Shown: one piece after another, positions 16,344-25,821 of the stretch
Layout: each line of letters starts with the position of its first letter
How positions within the stretch are numbered: position 1 is the first letter of the stretch
Source: Bacilli bacterium
Lineage (GTDB): Bacteria; Bacillota_I; Bacilli_A; RFN20; DUOF01
Length of the DNA stretch: 64,000 bases
Assembly: GCA_017517765.1 (NCBI GenBank)
Contig: JAFWYE010000006.1
Span: forward strand, 248,001 to 312,000
Reading direction: 5' to 3'
Notes under the pieces: model-generated
Told to the model about the DNA's origin: nothing
Seen by the model: the letters and a program-made list of their open reading frames with translations, nothing else
The model's database searches: none
Program-made: the position numbers and the translations under genes

Positions 16344-16853
16344 CTATCTTTTAGAATTTTTATATTTTATATTTTTATCCATCATTATCTTTCTAAGTGA
16401 TTCTAAATCATCACTACTCATATCTTTTTTATCAATACAATGTGCCATATTATTAGCTATATAAACAAAAACATAATCAGTTGTTTCATCAACTTTAAAT
16501 ATTTTTGAATACTCATTTTTTGATGTTTCAACTTCTTCACCATTAACAAATGATTTTACAACATATGCATTATCCAAAAATTCATATTCAATAACCTTAT
16601 CATCATGAATGCTTTTATATGACTTATTAAGTTTATTATTTGCAGAATATAGTGCAAGTGGATAGAATAGGGCAAAAAACACTACCACAAAAACTAGTGC
16701 TCCTCCTGTTGAATAATTCCCTGTCACACAGCATAAAATTGCAAATATCAATACTAATGCTAGCAAAATGATTATTGGCTTAGATTGGCCAATATATGTG
16801 TGTGTTTGAAATGCTTTAACCACGGTTAAATTTTGCTTTGTACGTATTTTCAT
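16344..16853 (-). CDS. YcxB-like membrane protein
   Basis: Two adjacent transmembrane helices (about residues 25-45 and 48-68) are followed by a cytoplasmic beta-rich domain of about 95 residues ending near KYKNSKR. This is the layout of YcxB-like family proteins. The function is unknown. The start ATG 16853 follows GGTGATTT, and the gene is 9 bases upstream of the HisRS-like gene, so the two form an operon. It is divergent from gltX. Confidence 0.68.
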   Translation of the reverse strand: MKIRTKQNLTVVKAFQTHTYIGQSKPIIILLALVLIFAILCCVTGNYSTGGALVFVVVFFALFYPLALYSANNKLNKSYKSIHDDKVIEYEFLDNAYVVKSFVNGEEVETSKNEYSKIFKVDETTDYVFVYIANNMAHCIDKKDMSSDDLESLRKIMMDKNIKYKNSKR

Positions 16854-16950
16854 AAATAAATCACCCAATCAAATTATACACCTTTTACTTTTAAATATTA
16901 TAAATATTTCAAAAAGAATATTTTATAGTGAAATATTCCCCGTTTTTTGC

Positions 16951-16956
16951 TATAAT
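16951..16956 (+). promoter_or_regulatory. extended -10 of the gltX promoter
   Basis: TGCTATAAT is an extended -10 element, with TATAAT at 16951-16956, 31 bases before the gltX start. The -35 region (GTGAAA) is weak. No T-box fits in the short leader. Confidence 0.6.
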
Positions 16957-16987
16957 TCTAGCGTCATATTAGAAAAGAGGAATAATT

Positions 16988-18667
16988 ATGGATGATAACA
17001 AAATTTTAGCGGATTTAATTTTCCCTAACATAACAAAGACTATTGAAGACTTAGAGAAAGAATACCCAAAAAGAAATTTACCTGAAGGAGCAATGGTAAC
17101 AAGATTTGCTCCTAGTCCTACTGGATTCTTACATTCAGGTTCTTTATATACTACACTTCTTAACTGGAGACTTGCTAAACAAAGTGGTGGTATCTTTTAT
17201 ATAAGACTTGAAGATACAGACCAAAAAAGAGAAGTTGAAGGAAGTGGAAAAGAATTACTTGATCAACTTAAAAACTTTGGGATTGAACCAGATGAAGGAT
17301 ATTTAGGTGACCATGAAGAAGGAAACTATGGCCCTTACATACAATCAAAAAGAAGTGAAATTTATGATGTTGTAATCAAGCACTTAATAGAAATTGGTAG
17401 AGCATATCCTTGCTTTTGTACAGCTGAAGATGTAGAAGATACAAGAAGAAAACAAGAAAGAAATAAATTTAGACCTGGATATTATGGTAGGTTTGCTACT
17501 TGTAGAAAAGTAAGTATTGAAGAAGCTATTGAGAGAATTAAAAATGGTGAATCATATGTGCTAAGATTCAAATCTATGGGTAATGAAGAAAACAAAATAT
17601 CTGTAGTTGATGAAATAAAAGGAAAGCTTGAATTAACAGAAAATGACTTAGATATAGTTATTAGAAAAAGTGATGGATTGCCTACTTATCATTTAGCCCA
17701 TGCTTGTGATGATCACTTCATGCATACTACTCATGTTATAAGAGGTGAAGAATGGTTACCATCTTTACCAATTCATGTAGAGTTATTTAATACATTAGGT
17801 TTTGAATTACCAAAATATGCTCATGTTGCTAGTGTTAATAAAATAGATCAAGAAAATGGTACTAAAAGAAAATTATCAAAAAGAAAAGATAAAGAAGCTG
17901 CAGTAAGTTATTTCTTGGAGCAAGGATATCCTAAGAGCGGTTTCTTAGAGTATTTATTAACTCTAATTAATTCTAACTATGAAGCATGGAGAGATGTTAA
18001 TCCAGATGCTGATAAATATGACTTCACAGTTACATTTGAAAAAATGGGTGTAGATGGTCCTTTATTTGATGTACTAAAAATTGATAATATTTGTAAAGAT
18101 AGATTATCTAGATTAAACAAGAACCAAATAAGTGAATTAGCACTTGCTTGGGCAAATGAATATGATACTGAGTTTGCTAGTTTAATCAATCGTGATTATG
18201 AATATTTCACTAAGATAATGAATATTGAAAGAGAAATTGAAAAGCCAAGAAAAGACTACACTAGATTTAGTGATATTAAAAATTCAATTATGTTCTTCTA
18301 TGATGATTTATACGAAGATATGTTAAAGAATACACCTGTACTTCCATTTAATGAAAACATAAGTAAAGAAGATACAATCTTAGTATTAAAAACATTCTTA
18401 GAGAGAAATAAAATGGATGAGGGTGAGTCTGAATGGTTTAATAACCTAAAAGAAATAGGTTCATCTCTTGGATTTGCTACTAACAATAAAGAATATAAAG
18501 CAAATAAAGAAGCATATAAAGGACATATTGGTGATGTTGCTCAAATATTAAGAATTGCTTTGACTACTAAAACACAAACACCTAATTTGTTTAATATTCT
18601 TGAAATACTTGGAAAAGATAAATACGAATATAGAATTAATAATATGATTAATATCATATCTAAATAA
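16988..18667 (+). CDS. gltX: glutamyl-tRNA synthetase
   Basis: Class I synthetase that charges tRNA-Glu. The HIGH-region block is APSPTGFLHSGSLYTTLLN, the KMSKS motif is KRKLSKRKDKEA, and a CFC...C cluster (YPCFCTAED, ATCRK) may bind zinc. The 559-residue length is that of the longer clostridial-type GltX, which has extra N- and C-terminal sequence compared with the ~480-residue enzyme. The ribosome binding site is AGAGGA. It is transcribed alone between a promoter and a terminator. No gatCAB or glnS is present in the window, so whether it also charges tRNA-Gln cannot be said. Confidence 0.95.
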   Translation: MDDNKILADLIFPNITKTIEDLEKEYPKRNLPEGAMVTRFAPSPTGFLHSGSLYTTLLNWRLAKQSGGIFYIRLEDTDQKREVEGSGKELLDQLKNFGIEPDEGYLGDHEEGNYGPYIQSKRSEIYDVVIKHLIEIGRAYPCFCTAEDVEDTRRKQERNKFRPGYYGRFATCRKVSIEEAIERIKNGESYVLRFKSMGNEENKISVVDEIKGKLELTENDLDIVIRKSDGLPTYHLAHACDDHFMHTTHVIRGEEWLPSLPIHVELFNTLGFELPKYAHVASVNKIDQENGTKRKLSKRKDKEAAVSYFLEQGYPKSGFLEYLLTLINSNYEAWRDVNPDADKYDFTVTFEKMGVDGPLFDVLKIDNICKDRLSRLNKNQISELALAWANEYDTEFASLINRDYEYFTKIMNIEREIEKPRKDYTRFSDIKNSIMFFYDDLYEDMLKNTPVLPFNENISKEDTILVLKTFLERNKMDEGESEWFNNLKEIGSSLGFATNNKEYKANKEAYKGHIGDVAQILRIALTTKTQTPNLFNILEILGKDKYEYRINNMINIISK

Positions 18668-18691
18668 GTCTCTTAATTGAGACTTTTTTTT
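18666..18691 (+). terminator. gltX terminator
   Basis: GTCTCTTAATTGAGAC hairpin followed by eight T residues. It directly faces the terminator of the convergent ATPase gene. Confidence 0.88.
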
Positions 18692-18696
18692 ATAAA

Positions 18697-18724
18697 TAAA
18701 AAAAGCAGAATTTGATTCTGCTTT
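18697..18724 (-). terminator. terminator of the P-type ATPase gene
   Basis: Minus strand AGCAGAATCAAATTCTGCT followed by a T run. It overlaps the ATPase stop codon. Confidence 0.85.
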
Positions 18725-21389
18725 ATTTTCTTTTTGTAGGTAGTTCATCTTCCCCAATAAGCTTATCGCTTATTCTATCTAGAATTCCTTTCTTTTGTTG
18801 AGTTCTATCTCTTTCCTCTAATACTATTCTTATCCTCTTAAATCTTAATTTTTCTAGGATAATATTAGAAATATTAGCAGGTAATTTAGTTAGGAAATCT
18901 AATACTGAGTTTGTTAATACAATTAATAATGCTACAAGTAATAGTTGAGGAACATCTAATGTTTTAAATTCAAACATTCCTACACTCAATGGTTTGATAA
19001 ATATACATGCCAAATATATTGCAAACATAGATCCGAATAAAATACGTCTAGCTGTAGTAAATGGTTGACATACTCTATATAAAACCATCAAACATACAAA
19101 TGCTGCTACAATAGTAGACATTGTACTTACTTTATCTGATAAGTTTAAACTAACAGAGAATGAATATATTGTAAGCACTGCAGCAGTAACAACTAAAGCA
19201 CCTGGCAATGCCTTCTTTAAGACATTGAGCAAGAAATTTCCTTTTATCAAATTATTATTCGGTTCAAGCGCTAGGAAGAATGATGGTATACCTATTGCAA
19301 GAAGCTCAATAATTATAAGTTGGTTAGATGCTATTGGGAATTTAATTGGTAATCCTACAATATAATTCATAAATAAGATTAAGAATGAAAGTAAGAATGA
19401 GAAGATTGTTTTAGTTAAGAATAGTGTAGCAACTTTTTGAACATTATTTACAACACGTCTACCCTCTTGCACAACTTTAGGTAATGAAGAGAAGTTAGAA
19501 TCTAGTAAAACTAAGTGTGATACATTTCTAGCCGCTTCACTACCACTTGCCATAGCAATAGAACAATCTGCCTCTTTTAGTGCTAAAATATCATTAACAC
19601 CATCGCCAGTCATAGCAACTGTTTTTCCTTTTTTCTTTAAAGCTTCTACAAGGATTTTCTTTTGATTAGGTGTAACTCTTCCAAACACTGTATATTGATC
19701 TGCAATTTGCACTAATTTTTCATCACTTATTCTATCTAAACTAATATACTTTTCACTATTTTCAACACCAGCTCTTTTAGCAACCATAGATACAGTCAAA
19801 GCATTATCTCCACTTATAACCTTGATGTCTACGCCACTTTCCTTGAAGTAAGTTAGTGTTTCAAGTGCATCTTCTCTTATAGTATCTTCAATTAATATAA
19901 TAGCAACGGCACTAGGATCGATATTTTTCAAATCATCTTCACTTTTTATATTTTCTTTTAAGTGCCCAATTAATAGTACACGGTATCCTTTTCTAGTATA
20001 TTTCTCTACTGTTGGAGCTAAATCATCATATTTCTTTTTCAAAATAAATTCAGGAGCACCTAGTAAGAAAGTACCATATTTTTCTAAACTTACTGCACTA
20101 TATTTTCTAGCGCTAGAGAATGGAACTGTATACAAAGGGCTAACTCTTTTTGCCTTACCAAACTCTTTTTCAAGAGCAACTGAAGTCATATTTGAATCTT
20201 TTAAACTTCCTAAAATCAAAGCAATTATTTGCTTTATAGTAAGACCAGTATCATTTTTAATTTCTTCAACGCCCTTAACAGTCATGCTACCATCAGTTAT
20301 AGTTCCAGTTTTATCAAGACACAAAACATTAACTCTAGCTAGCATCTCTATGCAATATAAATCTTGAACTAATGTATGACTTCTAGATAATCGCATTACG
20401 CTAACAGACAAGGCAATACTTGTTGTTAGGAATAATCCAGATGGTACCATCGCCATAACTAATGATGCAGTATCTCTAACAGTTTCAGGATAAGCAACCC
20501 AGAAATCAGTAGTACCCATAGCAGCCATCTCATATTTAGAGTGAGCTATGAATAAGAAGAACACGGATAAAATAATATATGTTAATGCTATTCTAACAAT
20601 TAGTTTCAATGATTTTAAAATCCTAGATTCTGGCTTTTTGTACACTTTTGCTTGTTTAGCTAATTTTTCTATATAAGATTCTTCTCCAACTTTTTCAACT
20701 TTAGCTTTACATGTTCCAGAAACAATAAAGCTACCAGAGTATAAAGAAGAACCAATTTTTTTAACTAATGCATCGCTTTCTCCAGTAAGTAATGATTCAT
20801 TAACCTCAACATTACCTTCTTTTAAAATACAATCCGCACACACTTGCTTTCCAGCAGTTAATACTAAGATATCATCTAATACTATTTCAGAAACAGCTAT
20901 ATCCATTTGTCTACCATTTCTTATAACAGTTGCTGTAGGAGCACTAAGCAATGATAGTTTATCAATTGTTAGCTTAGCTCTTATTTCTTGAATAAGTCCG
21001 ATAATTGTATTAAGAATTGCCATAAGGGCAAATGAGTAATATGTAATCTTAGTGTCTACCGTAGCAAGCCACACTGATATAACAATTACAATAATGTTAA
21101 ACATTGTAAAAATATTAGAAAAAATAATGTTAGGTATAGATTTAGTAGATCCTTGATTAATCTTATTAGATAATCCTTCCTCTACTCTTTGTTTAACTTG
21201 CTCATCAGTAAGTCCCTTTTTTAAATCTCCACGGAATCTAGTAATAGATCCACTATCCCCTTCATCACTATCATTCATCTTTTTTAATTGCGATGTTTTT
21301 ACTTTTGTATCTTCAGGTACAGCTTGTTCTTTTTTAACTATTTTAATACTATCTGTTTTTGTATTATCTTGTTCAATTTTTTTAGCCAT
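18723..21389 (-). CDS. cation-transporting P-type ATPase, CtpE-like
   Basis: An 888-residue P-type pump with about ten membrane helices. An N-terminal actuator domain carries LLTGESDAL, the phosphorylation site is LCLDKTGTITDG, and the hinge motif is MTGDGVNDILALKEADC. The segment before the phosphorylation site (RSHTLVQDLYCIEMLARVNV) resembles mycobacterial CtpE, a proposed calcium importer. The M4 motif is VPSGLF rather than the usual PEGL, so ion choice is uncertain. The first ~45 residues are charged and lysine-rich. The start ATG 21389 follows GGTGAATGG. Regulation is not visible. Confidence 0.88.
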   Translation of the reverse strand: MAKKIEQDNTKTDSIKIVKKEQAVPEDTKVKTSQLKKMNDSDEGDSGSITRFRGDLKKGLTDEQVKQRVEEGLSNKINQGSTKSIPNIIFSNIFTMFNIIVIVISVWLATVDTKITYYSFALMAILNTIIGLIQEIRAKLTIDKLSLLSAPTATVIRNGRQMDIAVSEIVLDDILVLTAGKQVCADCILKEGNVEVNESLLTGESDALVKKIGSSLYSGSFIVSGTCKAKVEKVGEESYIEKLAKQAKVYKKPESRILKSLKLIVRIALTYIILSVFFLFIAHSKYEMAAMGTTDFWVAYPETVRDTASLVMAMVPSGLFLTTSIALSVSVMRLSRSHTLVQDLYCIEMLARVNVLCLDKTGTITDGSMTVKGVEEIKNDTGLTIKQIIALILGSLKDSNMTSVALEKEFGKAKRVSPLYTVPFSSARKYSAVSLEKYGTFLLGAPEFILKKKYDDLAPTVEKYTRKGYRVLLIGHLKENIKSEDDLKNIDPSAVAIILIEDTIREDALETLTYFKESGVDIKVISGDNALTVSMVAKRAGVENSEKYISLDRISDEKLVQIADQYTVFGRVTPNQKKILVEALKKKGKTVAMTGDGVNDILALKEADCSIAMASGSEAARNVSHLVLLDSNFSSLPKVVQEGRRVVNNVQKVATLFLTKTIFSFLLSFLILFMNYIVGLPIKFPIASNQLIIIELLAIGIPSFFLALEPNNNLIKGNFLLNVLKKALPGALVVTAAVLTIYSFSVSLNLSDKVSTMSTIVAAFVCLMVLYRVCQPFTTARRILFGSMFAIYLACIFIKPLSVGMFEFKTLDVPQLLLVALLIVLTNSVLDFLTKLPANISNIILEKLRFKRIRIVLEERDRTQQKKGILDRISDKLIGEDELPTKRK

Positions 21390-21463
21390 TCCATTCACCA
21401 CTTTTCCACTATATTATTCTAACACTTCAAAACTTCAAGTTCAACAAACACACCCTAAGTATT

Positions 21464-21488
21464 AAAAAAACATTACTTTAAGTAATGT
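21464..21488 (-). terminator. second (downstream) terminator after rpsO
   Basis: Minus strand ACATTACTTAAAGTAATGT hairpin followed by seven T residues. It stands about 20 bases past the first rpsO terminator and separates rpsO from the ATPase gene. Confidence 0.75.
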
Positions 21489-21505
21489 TAGAACAATTTT
21501 TCTAC

Positions 21506-21535
21506 AAAAAAAGCTCACCGAAGTGAGCATTTTTA
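21506..21535 (-). terminator. rpsO terminator
   Basis: Minus strand GCTCACTTCGGTGAGC, a stable hairpin with a TTCG loop, followed by seven T residues, a few bases after the rpsO stop. Confidence 0.92.
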
Positions 21536-21538
21536 TAA

Positions 21539-21808
21539 TTACTTTCTAATTTGTAGACTAGCAATTAAATCTAGATATTGTTGAGGATTATTTTCCTTAA
21601 TATAATCTAGAAGTTTTCTTCTTTTACTAACCATTGCAAGAAGACCTCTACGAGAGTGGTTATCTTTCTTGTGCTCTTTTAAGTGAGCAGTTAAGCTATT
21701 GATTCTAGTTGTAAGAATAGCTATTTGAACAGCACTACAACCAGTGTCAGTTTCGCTAGAACCATATTTCTTTGTTAATTCAGCGATTTGCTCTTTAGTA
21801 ATTGTCAT
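21539..21808 (-). CDS. rpsO: 30S ribosomal protein S15
   Basis: An 89-residue protein with full S15 features: TDTGCSAVQIAILTTRINSL, LKEHKKDNHSRRGLLAMVSK and RRKLLDYIKENNPQQYLDLI. S15 binds the central domain of 16S rRNA early in assembly. The start follows GGAAAGG. It is expressed alone from a structured leader and lies upstream of two terminators. pnp is next upstream but two unrelated genes separate them. Confidence 0.98.
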   Translation of the reverse strand: MTITKEQIAELTKKYGSSETDTGCSAVQIAILTTRINSLTAHLKEHKKDNHSRRGLLAMVSKRRKLLDYIKENNPQQYLDLIASLQIRK

Positions 21809-21816
21809 ATTTTTCC

Positions 21817-21893
21817 CATCCTTTCCTCTTATTGGCTTAAACTAAGTAATGAATTTGGGAACCAATCAAAACCGAGTATAAGTCTCACGGCTA
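21817..21893 (-). promoter_or_regulatory. candidate S15-binding leader of rpsO
   Basis: On the minus strand CCGTGAG (21884-21890) pairs in part with CTCGG (21872-21876), and ATTGG (21862-21866) pairs with CCAAT (21831-21835), the latter arm just before the ribosome binding site. Firmicute rpsO leaders commonly fold into S15-binding autoregulatory structures; that this is one is inferred. Confidence 0.45.
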
Positions 21894-21964
21894 ATAATAT
21901 ACTATAAATTCAATTTTAATTCAACTACTTATTTAAAATTTTACAATTGATATTTTGCAAAAGA

Positions 21965-21989
21965 AAATGCGATAGTTTATATCGCATTT
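21965..21989 (-). terminator. terminator after the DUF1292 gene
   Basis: Minus strand AAATGCGATA pairs with TATCGCATTT and is followed by TTCTTTT. Confidence 0.75.
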
Positions 21990-21994
21990 ATTAA

Positions 21995-22297
21995 TTAAAC
22001 ATTACTTGTTCCTAATAAGTCACTAATTGCTCTTCCATATACTGTTTTTGCAGTTTCTAGCAATTGTTCATATTTAGATTTACTCTTAATACTCTTTAAA
22101 GTAAATTCTCCTTTTTTCTCTACAAGTTCTGATAAATATGTATTAAATTGATTATTTTCATTCAATGTATAATCTGTATATATTACATATAAATTGTTAG
22201 TTTTTTCGTCTTGTAAAAGCGAAATAACATCACATAAAACTTCATTTCCATTATCATCAACTACTGTAAAATTGTATTCTTCTTCCTTATTTGCCAT
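21995..22297 (-). CDS. DUF1292 family protein
   Basis: A 100-residue protein with the DUF1292/YrzB pattern: YNFTVVDDNGNEVLCDVISLL, a strand with NLYVIYTDYT, then a C-terminal helical tail longer than in the YrzB protein at 44105. The function is unknown. It follows the 206-residue unknown gene by 19 bases, with AAGGAG about 12 bases before the start, so the two are probably one operon ending at the hairpin at 21965. Confidence 0.72.
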   Translation of the reverse strand: MANKEEEYNFTVVDDNGNEVLCDVISLLQDEKTNNLYVIYTDYTLNENNQFNTYLSELVEKKGEFTLKSIKSKSKYEQLLETAKTVYGRAISDLLGTSNV

Positions 22298-22316
22298 ATT
22301 TTATTCTTTCTCCTTA

Positions 22317-22937
22317 CTATATTCTTTGTACTTTAGAGCTTAATTTACCCATAACATTTGTGAATCCAGCAGACATTTTCTTAACTGTTTTTCCTTCATA
22401 TGGAGATTTTTTATCATCCATACATTCCCATGCAGCATGTAATATACCCATACCCAAACTTATAGGAGCAAATAAAACCGTAGCAACGATAGATGATTTC
22501 AATAGTTTTGTTGTCAAAGCAATAGGCGCCTTAACTACATTTTTTAAATTTTGACCAACACTATCCGCAATCGATTTATTAGCAGCCTTCTTTTGTCCTG
22601 GAGTAGCAGCATTAGCCCTCATCTTTACTGAATTAACTAAATTTCTAACACCTAGACCCAACTCTTTTACAATTGAATACCCTGGACCATTACGGTTTTG
22701 AATATCCATATTTCTAAGATGCCCTTTGTGAGTCATAAGAGCCCCATTAAGTCTAGCTTCCACTGCAGTTATATTAGGATTTCCTTCTCTTATTGCTGCT
22801 CTTTTTGTTGCCTCTAAAGATGCCACTACTCTTCCACTAAGTCTAGTTATATTCTTTAATGGCTCATGAGCCGCTACTGCAGCATTATATTCAGCTAATC
22901 TAGTATTATAATTAGCAACAGCCTCTGCGTATGTCAT
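22317..22937 (-). CDS. hypothetical alanine-rich protein
   Basis: Not recognised. A 206-residue protein with an N-terminal coiled or helical stretch rich in Ala and Asn (MTYAEAVANYNTRLAEYNAA), a basic middle, and one hydrophobic helix near the C-terminus (IVATVLFAPISLGMGILHAA). The amino-acid use, with much Ala and Arg and little Ile and Lys, is unlike most neighbours and resembles the unknown 667-residue protein at 28540. The start has a GGAGGT site. It forms an operon with the DUF1292 gene. Confidence 0.6.
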   Translation of the reverse strand: MTYAEAVANYNTRLAEYNAAVAAHEPLKNITRLSGRVVASLEATKRAAIREGNPNITAVEARLNGALMTHKGHLRNMDIQNRNGPGYSIVKELGLGVRNLVNSVKMRANAATPGQKKAANKSIADSVGQNLKNVVKAPIALTTKLLKSSIVATVLFAPISLGMGILHAAWECMDDKKSPYEGKTVKKMSAGFTNVMGKLSSKVQRI

Positions 22938-23013
22938 TTAAATCTACCTCCATCCACATACTTTTACTTTATCATAATATATCCCTATATCCAACTAAAA
23001 AATATAGTTATTC

Positions 23014-23042
23014 ACAAAAAAAGAAGGCTTATGCCTCCTTCT
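23014..23042 (-). terminator. pnp terminator overlapping the stop region
   Basis: Minus strand GAAGGAGGCATAAGCCTTC folds into a hairpin with a bulge, followed by seven T residues. Its 5' arm is within the last pnp codons. Confidence 0.78.
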
Positions 23043-25164
23043 TTTCTTCTTTCTTTAATAAATCCTTAATTGATGCATTAACTCTACCTTTTTCATCAAC
23101 CTCAGTAACAACAACTTTTACAACTTGACCAATTTTCAATACGTCTTTAGGATTCTCTACTCTTTCATGAGCAATTTTTGAAACATGTACAAGAGCATCT
23201 GTTCCTTCAAATAATTCTACAAAAGCGCCATAATTTTCAAGTCTAACAACTCTTGCATCATAAATTTCTCCAACTCTAGCAACTCTTACTATTCTTTCAA
23301 TCATAGCTTTAGCTTTATCAATAGATTCCTTATCCATATGATAAATAGTTACTAAACCTTCTTGAGTAATATCAATCTTAACTTGGTTACACTTAGAGAT
23401 AATATCATTGATAGTTTCTCCACCCTTACCAATAACTTCTTTAATCTTTTCAACATCAATTTGCATAACTGCAAACTTAGGAGCATATTTAGAAAGCTCA
23501 GGTCTAACCTCACTAATGGCACCCATCATATTTTCTAATACTTCAGCTCTTGCTGTTTTAGCTTGTGCTAATGCTTGCTTTAGAATTTCTTCAGTTATAC
23601 CCTTAATTTTAATATCCATTTGTAAAGCAGTAATACCGTCTTTAGTTCCAGCAACTTTAAAGTCCATATCTCCAAGATGATCTTCCATACCTTGAATATC
23701 AGTTAAAATTGTATATGGATGTTTTCCATCTAATGGTCCACTAGTAATTAATCCCATTGCAATACCACTAACAGGAGCCTTAATTGGTACACCAGCAGCC
23801 ATTAAAGCCATAGTAGATGCACAAATTGAAGCTTGTGAACTACTACCATTACTTTCTAATACTTCACTTACAACTCTTATTGTATATGGGAATTCTTCTT
23901 CGCTTGGAATAACTTGCTTAAGAGCTCTTTCACCTAGAGCACCATGACCAATTTCTCTTCTTCCTGGACTACCCATTCTTCCAATTTCTCCAACTGAGAA
24001 TGGAGGGAAGTTATAATGATGTAAGAATCTTTTTGACTCTTCATCAGTAACGTTATCAAGAATTTGTTCATCACCTAATGAACCTAATGTACAAATAGAC
24101 ATTACTTGAGTTTCACCTCTAGTAAACAAAGCACTACCATGTACTCTTGGTAATAAGTCAACTTGAGAGTTTAAAGGTCTAATTTCAGTAATTTGTCTTC
24201 CATCAGGTCTTACTTTATCCTCAGTAATTAATCTTCTTACTTCATCTTTTACAATATCATGTAAAACTTCTTTAACTTGTTTAATTACTTTATTCTTTGT
24301 TTTTTCATCTTCATATGTTTTTTCTTCATATAAAGCTTCAACTTCAGCATTGATTTCATCAATTGCTCCATATCTAACTAATTTTTCTTTAATTCTTACA
24401 GCATTAATTAATCTTTCTTTTGCTAAAGATTCAACATTAGCTTTAATTTCAGGATCAATTTCATATAATTCAATCACTCTTTTTTCTTTTCCAACTTCTT
24501 TAACAATTTCTTCTTGGAAAGCAATTAACTTTTTAATCGCTTCATGTCCAAACATAATAGCGCCAAGCATAGCATCTTCGCTAACTTCTTTAGCACTACT
24601 TTCAACCATGTTGATAGCAACTTTAGTACCTGCCACAGCAAGTTCAATATCACTATTTGTACTTTGCTCAACAGTTGGGTTAATTACATATTCACCATTA
24701 ACTCTTCCAACATATACTCCAGCTATAGGCCCATCAAATGGAATATCACTAATAGATAATGCCAAGCTAGAAGCAAACATAGCAGTCATTTCTGGAGTAT
24801 TATCCTTATCAACACTCATAACAGTATTAACTACTTGAACTTCATTTCTAAAACCATCAGCAAACATAGGTCTAATTGGTCTATCAATTAATCTCGCACT
24901 TAAAGTAGCATGCTCACTTGGTTTTCCTTCTCTTCTTAAAAATCCACCAGGTATCTTACCTACTGAATATAATTTTTCCTCAAACGTAACAGTTAAAGGA
25001 AAGAAATCAGTGTCTTTTGCTTGATCTGCTGCAACAGCAGTAGATAAAACAACAGTATCACCATATCTAACTAAAACAGCACCATCTGCTTGTTTTGCAA
25101 TTTCGCCTGTTTCAACAACTAACTTTCTCCCTAGAAAGTCCATTTCGAATATTCTCTTATTCAT
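23029..25164 (-). CDS. pnp: polyribonucleotide nucleotidyltransferase (PNPase)
   Basis: Phosphorolytic 3'-5' exoribonuclease, normally a trimer and part of the degradosome. The 711 residues cover two RNase PH domains (about 10-145 and 310-545) joined by a helical domain. A KH domain follows (about 555-615, [15 protein letters not shown]) and then an S1 domain (about 620-690, [20 protein letters not shown]). Active-site blocks such as [20 protein letters not shown] and the [19 protein letters not shown] stretch are intact. It has its own terminator and a GGTGAAAAG ribosome binding site. Confidence 0.97.
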   Translation of the reverse strand: MNKRIFEMDFLGRKLVVETGEIAKQADGAVLVRYGDTVVLSTAVAADQAKDTDFFPLTVTFEEKLYSVGKIPGGFLRREGKPSEHATLSARLIDRPIRPMFADGFRNEVQVVNTVMSVDKDNTPEMTAMFASSLALSISDIPFDGPIAGVYVGRVNGEYVINPTVEQSTNSDIELAVAGTKVAINMVESSAKEVSEDAMLGAIMFGHEAIKKLIAFQEEIVKEVGKEKRVIELYEIDPEIKANVESLAKERLINAVRIKEKLVRYGAIDEINAEVEALYEEKTYEDEKTKNKVIKQVKEVLHDIVKDEVRRLITEDKVRPDGRQITEIRPLNSQVDLLPRVHGSALFTRGETQVMSICTLGSLGDEQILDNVTDEESKRFLHHYNFPPFSVGEIGRMGSPGRREIGHGALGERALKQVIPSEEEFPYTIRVVSEVLESNGSSSQASICASTMALMAAGVPIKAPVSGIAMGLITSGPLDGKHPYTILTDIQGMEDHLGDMDFKVAGTKDGITALQMDIKIKGITEEILKQALAQAKTARAEVLENMMGAISEVRPELSKYAPKFAVMQIDVEKIKEVIGKGGETINDIISKCNQVKIDITQEGLVTIYHMDKESIDKAKAMIERIVRVARVGEIYDARVVRLENYGAFVELFEGTDALVHVSKIAHERVENPKDVLKIGQVVKVVVTEVDEKGRVNASIKDLLKKEEKKEA

Positions 25165-25246
25165 CTTTTCACCTCATACCTTTTAATAATACACCAATTA
25201 AAAAAACCATTCAATCAATTAATAAAAAAGATATATATAGGCAAAT

Positions 25247-25270
25247 AAAAAAGCGCCGAAGCGCTCCTTT
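25247..25270 (-). terminator. terminator after frr
   Basis: Minus strand AGCGCTTCGGCGCT, a GC-rich hairpin, followed by a T run. It closes the rpsB-tsf-pyrH-frr cluster. Confidence 0.88.
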
Positions 25271-25273
25271 TTA

Positions 25274-25819
25274 TTAGATTGTTAATAAATCTTTTTCTTT
25301 AGCTTTTACTAATTCATCTACTTTCTTAGTAAATTCATCAGTAATCTTTTGAATATCTTCTTCTAGACCTTTTCTTGAATCTTCACTAACATCTTTATTT
25401 TTCTTAACTGTATCATTAGAATCTCTTCTAATATTTCTAATAGCTACTTTAGCATCTTCTCCAAGTCTAGAAACTTGCTTACATAATTCTTTTCTTCTCT
25501 CCTCTGTTAATGCAGGAATTGGTAAACGAATTACACTTCCATCATTTACAGGATTAAGACCTAAGTTTGAATCTACAATTGCCTTTTCAATATCTTTGAT
25601 TGTGCTCTTGTCAAAAGGTTTTACCATTAGCATTCTAGGCTCTGGTACAGAAATTGAAGCCATTTGATTAAGTGGTGTTAAATAACCATAATACATAACT
25701 TCTACTCTATCCAAAATAGCAGCATTAGCAAGACCAGTTCTAACTGTAGATAATTCACTTGTTAATGAATCAATAGACTTGCTCATTTTTTCTCTAGTTA
25801 ACTCTAAAATTTCTTCCAT
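25274..25819 (-). CDS. frr: ribosome recycling factor
   Basis: With EF-G this factor splits post-termination ribosomes. The 181 residues include the typical LSTVRTGLANAAILDRVEV near the N-terminus, ISVPEPRMLMVKPFDKSTI, and NDGSVIRLPIPALTEERRKE, plus the long helical hairpin at the C-terminus. It lies 2 bases after pyrH, the standard arrangement. Confidence 0.97.
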   Translation of the reverse strand: MEEILELTREKMSKSIDSLTSELSTVRTGLANAAILDRVEVMYYGYLTPLNQMASISVPEPRMLMVKPFDKSTIKDIEKAIVDSNLGLNPVNDGSVIRLPIPALTEERRKELCKQVSRLGEDAKVAIRNIRRDSNDTVKKNKDVSEDSRKGLEEDIQKITDEFTKKVDELVKAKEKDLLTI

Positions 25820-25821
25820 TT

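Noticed and set aside
16869..16987. T-box leaders for gltX, alaS or argS
   Set aside because: The gltX and alaS leaders are about 25-35 bases from -10 to start and have no T-box core; argS is inside an operon without a gap.
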